Of a stretch of DNA of 64,000 nucleotides, positions 34,414-41,331 are shown in pieces; position 1 is the stretch's first letter; every line of letters begins with the position of its first letter. Position numbers and translations under genes: made by a program. The notes under the pieces are model-generated. The model saw only the letters and a program-made list of their open reading frames with translations. It had not been told where the DNA came from and did not search any database. The stretch is taken from the NCBI GenBank assembly GCA_050331455.1, contig JBHJGV010000010.1, positions 1 to 64,000 of the forward strand. The letters run 5' to 3'. The stretch comes from CAYUYV01 sp050331455 (lineage in GTDB: Bacteria; Pseudomonadota; Alphaproteobacteria; JAJFIK01).

Positions 34414-34851
34414 ATGAAAAACGTGCTGCGCTCGGCTCTTGTTCCGGCCATGCTTGTCCCGGCCATGCTCGTCTCCGGCGCCCAGGCCCATCCGGCCAAG
34501 GACCATCCGGCCGAGCCGGGCCCCGTGCCCCAGATCCTGATGGAACACGGTCCGATCATGATCTACGAAAACGGCACGCTCATTCCTTTTGTCGTGCGCG
34601 AAGACAAAAGCCTGTTCTGGTTCGAGATGTTTCCGGAAACGGATAAATCCGTGGCCGGTGGCGGCACCTGGACCTGGAACGGCGAGGAATTCTGCATGAT
34701 CATCGACAATCACCCGGATGTCTGCATGGCCCTCGAGGCGGAGCTTCAGCCGGGCAAGGTCTATGATAGCACTGTCCGCTTCCTCGATCCGGAGACGAAG
34801 AAGGAAAAGGGCTCTAAGCCGTTCAAATTCGTCATGGCCCGCACGGACTAA
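34414..34851 (+). CDS. Small exported protein of unknown function
   Basis: 145 residues with a strong signal peptide (LRSALVPAMLVPAMLVSGAQA) and an AGGAAAGGA ribosome-binding site. The mature part begins HPAKDHPAEPGP and has two Cys (EEFCMIIDNHPDVCMAL) that could form a disulfide, with Trp-rich stretches (SLFWFEMF, GTWTWNGEEF). No family recognised. It follows the TonB receptor in the same orientation and precedes an intrinsic terminator, so it is probably co-transcribed with the receptor and may be a periplasmic partner. Confidence 0.75.
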   Translation: MKNVLRSALVPAMLVPAMLVSGAQAHPAKDHPAEPGPVPQILMEHGPIMIYENGTLIPFVVREDKSLFWFEMFPETDKSVAGGGTWTWNGEEFCMIIDNHPDVCMALEAELQPGKVYDSTVRFLDPETKKEKGSKPFKFVMARTD

Positions 34852-34936
34852 ACCGCGCCCTTAAGCCCCTGATCAAGGCCCCTGATCAAGGCCAATGGGC
34901 GGGGGCGCAAAGGCCCCCGCCAACGCGTTTTCGATG

Positions 34937-34962
34937 CCCCACCGTCGCGCGGTGGGGTTTTT
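34937..34962 (+). terminator. Intrinsic terminator
   Basis: CCCCACCG-tcgcg-CGGTGGGG, 8-bp stem followed by TTTTT. Ends the TonB receptor/small exported protein unit; the adjacent minus-strand regulator gene ends at the same place. Confidence 0.85.
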
Positions 34963-35642
34963 CATTCCGCGGCCATGGAATTCATGGGGGACAGGCCGTG
35001 ATTGACCGCCCAGATCGCGGCCTGGGTGCGATTGTTGACCTTGATCTTCCGCAGCAGGCTTTTCATGTGCACCTTCACGGTCGCTTCCGTGATGGCGAGC
35101 CGATTGGCGATCATCTTGTTCGAGTTGCCGGCGACGAGGCAGGACAGGATTTGGGTCTCCCGGTCCGAAAGGCCGGCGCCGCCCAGGGCCGGTGTTCCGC
35201 CCGCGTGCAGATCCGACAATCCGCTGCTGACCAGCATGCTGGCAAGCTTGGTCGGCAGGACCGTCTCGCCGAGGCGCGCCAGCTCGACGGAATGCAAAAG
35301 CGCATCGATGGAAATGTTCTTCAACAGGAAGCCCTTGGCCCCGGCACTCAAGGAGGCCGACAGGAGCTTGGGGCACAGAGTGTCGCTCAGGACGACGATC
35401 ACCGCCTGGGGCAACAGGGCGCGAAGCTGTCGCAGTTCATCGGCGAGGTGCTGAATATCCTGGGGCGGATCGACCAGGACCACTTCGCCCGACGCCAGCG
35501 CGCCCAGATCGGGACGTGCGGCAAGCGCGTCGATATCGGAAGCCTCGCCCAGAACCGCGAAGCGACCCGTAGGCAGAAGATTGGCCAGGCCCTGCAGAAA
35601 CAGCCGGTTCCGGCCCAGGAGGATGACACGTGTTTCAGTCAT
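34962..35642 (-). CDS. NarL/LuxR-type response regulator with degenerate receiver
   Basis: 226 residues: N-terminal receiver-like domain (1-125) and C-terminal LuxR HTH (about 155-215; LSDRETQILSCLVAGNSNKMIANRL, TEATVKVHMKSLLRKIKVNNRTQAA). The receiver keeps the putative phospho-Asp (VVLVDPPQD) and the Lys (GFLLKNIS), but the usual acidic pair after the first strand is replaced (VILLGRNRLFLQGL). Phosphorylation control may therefore be altered. No sensor kinase is adjacent. It is divergent from the polysaccharide genes starting with rfbF and is a natural candidate for their regulator. Confidence 0.88.
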   Translation of the reverse strand: MTETRVILLGRNRLFLQGLANLLPTGRFAVLGEASDIDALAARPDLGALASGEVVLVDPPQDIQHLADELRQLRALLPQAVIVVLSDTLCPKLLSASLSAGAKGFLLKNISIDALLHSVELARLGETVLPTKLASMLVSSGLSDLHAGGTPALGGAGLSDRETQILSCLVAGNSNKMIANRLAITEATVKVHMKSLLRKIKVNNRTQAAIWAVNHGLSPMNSMAAE

Positions 35643-36222
35643 GGTGATGCCGTACCCTTTACTGACGATCCATTTGGCGAACCCATGGGCAACGGGATTG
35701 CAAAAAGCGGTCCAGTTGGGCCGTGTCCTGTCGAGGGCGGGATGCTCCCTTCGCGACCCCGCCGGCGCGGATGGGCGGCGGATCGGTCTTTTGGCAAGGC
35801 ATTCCGGGGCATCGGGAGCAGGCCGGTTGCGCCTATGAAGCGGTCGGCCAGAGCATATGGCGGCGTTTTTTTGGCGTTGACCGTTGAGGCCGAGGGGTGG
35901 GCGCGGGTGCGCCGGCTGTCCTGATTTGGGTCAGAATTCGGGCGGAATCGGCTGTCCTGGACGAAAACGGTTCATCTATTCGCGCTAATCATTTCCCCGG
36001 GAGCGCCAGATGCGTATAGTGCGCCCGCGAAAACACTGTGACCTCCAGGACAGGAAGCCCCGTCGCGGGTTGCGGGGCTGGGCCATTCCGGTCCTTTCCG
36101 GCTTCGGCTACTGGTTTTGGTTACAGGCCCTGCAGACCGGTCCGGCAGGGGGGGCCGCCTCGTGGAAGGGCGGTGCCGACGTAAGGGCTTTGTCACCTCA
36201 AAGACTGATCAGGTGCGTGACC
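35643..36222. promoter_or_regulatory. 580-bp divergent region upstream of rfbF, structured leader
   Basis: No gene seen. It contains AGCCCCG-N10-CGGGGCT (36056-36079) and CCCTGC-N11-GCAGGG (36128-36150), the latter including CCTGCAGACCGG, a 12-mer that recurs in the leader of the methyltransferase gene at 38169-38180. Probably the promoter and untranslated leader of the polysaccharide genes. Confidence 0.45.
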
Positions 36223-37011
36223 ATGGAACATATCAAAGTCGGGATCCTGGCCGGCGGCCTTGGCAGCCGCCTGGCAGAAGAGACGGAGACCAAGCCCAAG
36301 CCGATGGTGGAGATTGGCGGCAAGCCGATGCTCTGGCACATCATGAAAATTTACCGGCGTTTCCTGGATGCCGAGTTTTACATCGCCCTGGGCTACAAGG
36401 GTGAGTATATTAAGAAATGGATGGTTGATTACTGCAACCTGACCACCAACTTGACTGTGGATTTCAAGACCAAAGAAGTCACGCGCCATTCGAATCGGGA
36501 CGAGGACATCGACTGGCGGGTGCACCTGATTGATACGGGCCAGGACACCAATACGGGCGGCCGGATCAAGCGCCTCGGCGATTATATTGGCGATACGACC
36601 GCCATGGTCACCTGGGGTGACGGCGTGGCGGATATTGATATTCAGCATCTGCTGGATTTCCACCGCGCCCACGGCAAACTCGCCACCATGACGGCGGTCC
36701 GCCCCCCGGCCCGGTTCGGTCATATCCGGTTTGACGGCGACCGCATCACCGAGTTCAGCGAAAAGCCCCAGACCGCCGAAGGCTGGATCAATGGCGCGTT
36801 TTTCGTCTTCGAGCCGGGCGTCTACGACTATATCGACACCGATGCCACCCAATTCGAGAAAGAGCCCTTGGAGCGCCTTGCGGCTGACGGCCAGCTGATG
36901 GCCTATCGGCTCGAAAGCTTCTGGCAGTGCATGGACACGATCCGGGATAAAAAGCGGCTCGAGGAGCTGTGGGAGAAGGGCAACCCGCCATGGATGGGCG
37001 GAGAGGAGTAA
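36223..37011 (+). CDS. rfbF: Glucose-1-phosphate cytidylyltransferase
   Basis: 262 residues, the usual size. It makes CDP-glucose from CTP and glucose-1-phosphate, the first step to CDP-deoxysugars for O-antigen or exopolysaccharide. The nucleotidyltransferase signature ILAGGLGSRLAEETETKPKP (about 8-27), MVEIGGKPMLWHIMKIY, VTWGDGVADIDI and the C-terminal FWQCMDTIRDKKRLEELW are all typical of RfbF. ATG 36223 is used; the long upstream extension has no homology. The next step enzyme, CDP-glucose 4,6-dehydratase (RfbG), is not in the window. The downstream epimerase starts 5 nt after its stop. Confidence 0.93.
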   Translation: MEHIKVGILAGGLGSRLAEETETKPKPMVEIGGKPMLWHIMKIYRRFLDAEFYIALGYKGEYIKKWMVDYCNLTTNLTVDFKTKEVTRHSNRDEDIDWRVHLIDTGQDTNTGGRIKRLGDYIGDTTAMVTWGDGVADIDIQHLLDFHRAHGKLATMTAVRPPARFGHIRFDGDRITEFSEKPQTAEGWINGAFFVFEPGVYDYIDTDATQFEKEPLERLAADGQLMAYRLESFWQCMDTIRDKKRLEELWEKGNPPWMGGEE

Positions 37012-37016
37012 GGGCC

Positions 37017-38060
37017 ATGCGTGTTCTTTTAACCGGTCATCTGGGGTATATCGGCACGGTCATGGCGCCTCTGCTGCTGGAGCGCGGCCATGACGTCGTC
37101 GGCCTCGACAGCCACCTTTTCGAGCGCTGCACCTTCGGCCCCGGGTTCCAGGACATCGAGACCATCTTGACGGATGTGCGCGATGTGCGTCAGGACATGT
37201 TCGAGGGCTTCGATGCCGTCCTGCACCTTGCAGGTCTGTCCAACGATCCCATGGGCGATCTCAATCCGCAGCTCACAGACGACATCAACCATAAAGCCAG
37301 TGTGCGGATCGCCGAACTTGCCAAGGCCGCCGGCGTCGAGCGGTTCATCTTTTCCTCCTCGTGCTCCAATTACGGCGCAGGCGGACAGGATTTCCTCGAT
37401 GAGACCTCCGAGTTCAATCCGGTGACGCCCTATGGGCAGTCCAAGGTCGATACGGAACTCGATGTGTCCGAGATGGCCGACGACAGGTTCTCGCCGGTCT
37501 TCATGCGCTCGGCCACGGCTTACGGATACTCGCCCCGCATCCGGTTCGATCTGGTGGCGAACAATCTGACGGCCTGGGCATTCTGCACCGGCAAGATCAT
37601 GATGAAGAGCGACGGCACGCCCTGGCGGCCCATCGTGCATATCGAGGACATCTCCCGCGCATTCATCGCGGCCCTCGAGGCACCACGGGACGTCGTGCAC
37701 AAGCAGGCCTTCAATGTGGGGCGCACGGACGAAAACTACCGGATCCGCGAAATCGCGGAAATGGTGGGCGATGTGGTCCCGGATTGCGAGATCAGTTTCG
37801 CGGACGGCGCCGGGCCGGACAAACGCAATTACCGGGTCAATTGCGACAAGATTCGGGAGGTCCTGCCCGCTTTCGAGCCGAAATGGACCGTGCGCGAGGG
37901 GATCAAGCAGCTTTATGAGATGTACAAGGAAATCGGCCTCAAGCTCGAGGAGTTCGAGGGGGACCGGTTCCAGCGGCTGGCACATTTGAAGCATCTCATG
38001 AGCACCGATGTGCTGGCGGACGATCTGCGGCACGCGCCCGGATCCGGCCGCGGGCGCTGA
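37017..38060 (+). CDS. NAD-dependent epimerase/dehydratase (extended SDR)
   Basis: 347 residues. Rossmann loop TGHLGYIG (6-13), LAGLSNDPMGDLNP, catalytic SSSCSNYG and YGQSK (Tyr/Lys) show an active extended SDR acting on an NDP-sugar. The start has GGAGAGGAG upstream and lies 5 nt after rfbF. Together with the cytidylyltransferase and the C-methyltransferases it fits a branched or reduced deoxysugar pathway. The exact reaction (4-reduction, epimerisation or dehydration) is not determined by sequence. Confidence 0.9.
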   Translation: MRVLLTGHLGYIGTVMAPLLLERGHDVVGLDSHLFERCTFGPGFQDIETILTDVRDVRQDMFEGFDAVLHLAGLSNDPMGDLNPQLTDDINHKASVRIAELAKAAGVERFIFSSSCSNYGAGGQDFLDETSEFNPVTPYGQSKVDTELDVSEMADDRFSPVFMRSATAYGYSPRIRFDLVANNLTAWAFCTGKIMMKSDGTPWRPIVHIEDISRAFIAALEAPRDVVHKQAFNVGRTDENYRIREIAEMVGDVVPDCEISFADGAGPDKRNYRVNCDKIREVLPAFEPKWTVREGIKQLYEMYKEIGLKLEEFEGDRFQRLAHLKHLMSTDVLADDLRHAPGSGRGR

Positions 38061-38087
38061 GCGCCCCGGTTTCGCGGATGGCATGAA

Positions 38088-38122
38088 GGTGCCGGCGGTA
38101 GCGGAACACTGCCGACGGCACC
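38088..38122 (+). promoter_or_regulatory. ops-like element within a hairpin upstream of a methyltransferase gene
   Basis: GGCGGTAGCG at 38094-38103 is an exact match to the core ops element bound by RfaH-type NusG paralogues in polysaccharide operon leaders. It sits on the ascending arm of a hairpin formed by GGTGCCGGCGG (38088-38098) and CCGACGGCACC (38112-38122), one mismatch. It lies 28 bp after the epimerase and about 200 bp before the next start. Function inferred; no rfaH-like gene is in the window. Confidence 0.45.
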
Positions 38123-38301
38123 ACACGCGCGGGCTCTTGTCTGGATGCGGGCCATGGTACGGATCGGGCCTGCAGACCGGCACAGTGAGTGGCAAAGACT
38201 TGAGAGGACTGCCGGCCGACGGGATAACCCGGGACCCGTGGATAGGCCCGGCATGAGCGTCGGGCGGGTCCTGACTTTTTCCTTTTCATGGAAGTGGAAC
38301 G

Positions 38302-39531
38302 ATGAGAGGCAACATCACCGCATGCCGGTCCTGCGGCAGCAACAATCTCAAGGTTTTTCTCGATCTTGGCGACATGCCCCTGGCCGACCGTCTGCTGACC
38401 CCGGCCCAGCTCGCCGAGACCGAGCCGACCTTCCCCCTCGAAGTGGCCTTCTGCGAAGAGTGCGGCCTTGTGCAGATCACCGAAACGGTGGACCCCACGC
38501 TTCTGTTTGCCACCGACTACCCTTATTTTTCGTCCTTTTCCGATCACCTGTTGCGCCATTCCCGGGAAAACGTCCTGAGCCTGATCGAGTCGCGCAATCT
38601 GGGCCCCGATTCGCTCGTGATCGAGATTGCCTCCAATGACGGCTATCTGCTGAAGAACTATGTTGAAAAGGGCATTCCCGTCCTCGGCATCGATCCCGCC
38701 GAAGGCCCGGTCAAGGCTGCGCGGGAACAGGGCGTGCACAGCATGCTGGCCTTTTTCGGCCGCGATCTGGCGACGGAACTCGCCGCCCAGGGCAAGAAGG
38801 CCGATGTGATCCATGGCAATAACGTGCTGGCTCATGTGGCGGACACCAATGGCATCGTGGCCGGCATCGCCGCCCTCTTGAAGGATGACGGCATCACCTC
38901 CATCGAGGTGCCGTATGTCCGCCCACTGATTGATGAGAACGAGTTCGACACGATCTATCACGAGCATCTTTGCTATTTCTCCGTCACGGCCCTCGACAAT
39001 CTGTTCCGCCGCCACGGCCTCTATATCAACGACATTGCGGAGCTGGACATTCACGGCGGATCCTTGCGGGTGCACGCCCAGAAATTCGAGGACCGCAAAG
39101 AAGGCTTCACCCGCCTTATCGAGGCGGAGCGCCGGGACGGCGTGGACCGCTTCGACTATTACCGGGATTTCGGCGACCGGGTGATTCTGACCCGTGAAAA
39201 GCTCCAGACTCTGCTCACCGAACTGAAGGGCCAGGGCCAGCGCATTGCCGGCTACGGCGCGGCGGCCAAGGGCGCAACCTTGATCAATTATGTGGGAATT
39301 GGTCCGGAGACGGTCGAATATGTCTGTGATCGGAACCATCACAAGCAGGGCCGTTTCATGCCGGGCCGCCACATCCCTATCACAAAGCCCGAGCGGTTGA
39401 TGGAAGACAAGCCGGACTATGTGCTCCTGCTGCCCTGGAATTTTGCCGAGGAAATCCTGTCCCAGCAGCAGTCGTTCCGGGACCAGGGCGGGCGATTCAT
39501 CATTCCGATTCCCGAACCCAAGGTGGTTTGA
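38302..39531 (+). CDS. Zinc-binding C-methyltransferase-like protein (TylCIII/NovU type) 1
   Basis: 409 residues with the three-part layout of NDP-sugar C-methyltransferases: an N-terminal zinc-binding module (CRSCGSNN ... FCEECGLVQ), a SAM-binding domain with EIASNDGYLL (about 109-118), and a C-terminal domain with GYGAAAKGATLINY and the ending IPIPEPKVV. The central YHEHLCYFS is characteristic of the family. Such enzymes methylate C3 of a keto-deoxysugar. Preceded by a 241-bp leader with the ops-like hairpin. Likely works on the product of rfbF and the epimerase. Confidence 0.88.
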   Translation: MRGNITACRSCGSNNLKVFLDLGDMPLADRLLTPAQLAETEPTFPLEVAFCEECGLVQITETVDPTLLFATDYPYFSSFSDHLLRHSRENVLSLIESRNLGPDSLVIEIASNDGYLLKNYVEKGIPVLGIDPAEGPVKAAREQGVHSMLAFFGRDLATELAAQGKKADVIHGNNVLAHVADTNGIVAGIAALLKDDGITSIEVPYVRPLIDENEFDTIYHEHLCYFSVTALDNLFRRHGLYINDIAELDIHGGSLRVHAQKFEDRKEGFTRLIEAERRDGVDRFDYYRDFGDRVILTREKLQTLLTELKGQGQRIAGYGAAAKGATLINYVGIGPETVEYVCDRNHHKQGRFMPGRHIPITKPERLMEDKPDYVLLLPWNFAEEILSQQQSFRDQGGRFIIPIPEPKVV

Positions 39532-39548
39532 CGGGGGATCATCCGGGG

Positions 39549-39574
39549 CGGGCGGCGCAACAGGGGGCCGCCCG
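39549..39574 (+). repeat. 8-bp inverted repeat between the two methyltransferase genes
   Basis: CGGGCGGC-N10-GCCGCCCG, no T-run. An intercistronic hairpin 17 bp after the first gene's stop. Confidence 0.5.
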
Positions 39575-39619
39575 AACCCGTTCAGCATGCGTGGGACACG
39601 AAGCGAGGGACCTTAGACC

Positions 39620-40891
39620 ATGAGTGAAGCGATGACGGCGACGGGACTGGACGGCAAACCCTTTGCGGGCCACGGCGAGTGCTGCCCGGCCTGCGGCTCG
39701 GCGAAGCTGCGCAGCGTTTACAAAAAAACCGGGATCCCGGTGAACAGCTGCATCCTCATGAGCACGCCGCAGGAGGCGGTCGGCTATCCCAAGGGCGATA
39801 TCGACCTGACCTTCTGTGAGGATTGCGGCTTCATCTACAACAAGGCCTTCAACGAAAATCATATTCAGTACTCAGAGAAATACGAGGAAACCCAGGGCTT
39901 TTCGGGTACGTTCAACAAATTCCACCAGAAGCTGGCCCAGGACATCATCGACCGCCATGGCTTGCACGGCAAAGAGGTCATCGAGATCGGCTGCGGCAAG
40001 GGCGAGTTCCTGGCCATGATCTGCGACATGGGCGAGAACAAGGGCGTGGGCTTCGACCCGGCCTATGTCGCCGATCGCAGCATCGCCACGAAGACCGACA
40101 GCGCCAAATTCGTCGTTGATTTCTACTCGGAAAAATATGCGGATCAGGATGCGGATCTGATCTGTTGCAAGATGACCCTGGAGCACATCCCGCTGGTCCA
40201 GCAATTTATCTCCATGGTGCGCCGGGCGGCCGGTCAGCGCACGGAAACGGTCGTGTTCTTTCAGATTCCGGAAATGACCCTGATCCTGGAGGAGCGGGGT
40301 TTCTGGGACATCTATTACGAGCACTGCTCCTATTTCACGAAGGGCCTCAAGGGCTCCCTCGCGACCCTGTTCCGCCGCTGCGGCTTTGACGTGAAGGATG
40401 TCTGGGTCGATTACGGCGACCAATATCTGATGATCGAAGCCCTTCCGGCCGAAGGCGCGCAGCCGGATCCGCAAGGCGTGTCCGAAGAGGTCGCTGCACT
40501 GAGCACGCTGGTCGACGACTTCGCCCGCGACGTGACGGTGAACATCGCCAATTGGCGGGCCAGCATGGCCGAATGGGCCCGGGACGGAAAAAAGGTCGTG
40601 CTGTGGGGCTCCGGTTCGAAGGCGGTGTCCTTCCTGACTTCCGTCGGCATTCAGGACGAGCTGCAATATGTCGTGGACATCAACCCGAACCGCCACGGCT
40701 ATTTCATGCCGGGCACGGGCCACGAAATCGTCTCGCCGGACTTCCTGGCCGAGTACAAGCCCGATGTGGTGGTGATCATGAACCCGATCTATCGGGAGGA
40801 AATCACCGCCTCCTGCCGCGAGCGCGGTCTGGAGCCGGAAATCCGGACGGTGCTCGAGCCCCTGGGCGCAGGCCCGGCCAAAGCGGCTTGA
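39620..40891 (+). CDS. Zinc-binding C-methyltransferase-like protein 2
   Basis: 423 residues. Same overall layout as the previous gene: N-terminal zinc site (CCPACGSAK ... FCEDCGFIYN), SAM motif EIGCGKGEFLAM (about 121-132), a YYEHCSYFT block and a C-terminal sugar-type domain (LWGSGSKAVSFLTS ... YVVDINPNRHGYFMPGTG). The SAM motif differs from that of its neighbour (GCGKG instead of ASNDG), so they are not a recent duplication. Probably methylates a sugar in the same surface polysaccharide. Confidence 0.85.
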   Translation: MSEAMTATGLDGKPFAGHGECCPACGSAKLRSVYKKTGIPVNSCILMSTPQEAVGYPKGDIDLTFCEDCGFIYNKAFNENHIQYSEKYEETQGFSGTFNKFHQKLAQDIIDRHGLHGKEVIEIGCGKGEFLAMICDMGENKGVGFDPAYVADRSIATKTDSAKFVVDFYSEKYADQDADLICCKMTLEHIPLVQQFISMVRRAAGQRTETVVFFQIPEMTLILEERGFWDIYYEHCSYFTKGLKGSLATLFRRCGFDVKDVWVDYGDQYLMIEALPAEGAQPDPQGVSEEVAALSTLVDDFARDVTVNIANWRASMAEWARDGKKVVLWGSGSKAVSFLTSVGIQDELQYVVDINPNRHGYFMPGTGHEIVSPDFLAEYKPDVVVIMNPIYREEITASCRERGLEPEIRTVLEPLGAGPAKAA

Positions 40892-41331
40892 CTGAGCGGT
40901 GGCGCGGCCCCATCCGTGCATCCCGGAACGCACAGATGGGCCTCGTCGTCATGCATACAGCGATCCGACCCTTCGCGAGAGGGGCGGATCGCCGATGCAT
41001 TCAACGGCCCAACCTCTTCATCTTGCAAAAGTTTATGACAGCGTGTCATGGCTTGACCATGATTCGGCCCCCAAGCTCACCCACAGGACAGGCTGAAGAC
41101 CAGGATGGGTTCCCCCTTTCGCGGTCGCATCCCCGCCGTTTGGTGCTGGTGAGCGACATGGTGCTTCGGTAAGGAACGCGGTATAATCCAGGGTCTGTGT
41201 GCGGTTATGGTGTGCCGATGGTCCGCAGAGGTGAGCCGCCGCGTCCGGGTCGCTCGCGGGTCTTGGTCGCCCCCGGGTCCTGATCTTCGGTGGACACGCG
41301 GGTTTCAGGTTACAAAAAGGGTTCGTGCAGG
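40892..41331. promoter_or_regulatory. 440-bp leader of the tyrosine kinase gene
   Basis: No gene seen. A long imperfect hairpin immediately follows the methyltransferase (about 40905-40942, GGCCCcATCcGTGC against GCACaGATGGGCC), perhaps a terminator. Further on is the inverted repeat ATGACA-gcg-TGTCAT at 41035-41049, an operator-like site in a short AT-richer stretch. Confidence 0.4.
41035..41049. promoter_or_regulatory. Operator-like inverted repeat
   Basis: ATGACA-gcg-TGTCAT, perfect 6-bp arms, about 290 bp before the kinase start in an otherwise gene-free leader. Could bind a dimeric regulator. No match to a specific known site is claimed. Confidence 0.35.

Noticed and set aside
36056..36150. 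Riboswitch in the rfbF leader
   Set aside because: Two hairpins are present, but none of the conserved cores of known riboswitch classes could be recognised.
37996..39588. 530-codon minus-strand frame
   Set aside because: Antisense to the first C-methyltransferase; no protein-family motifs.
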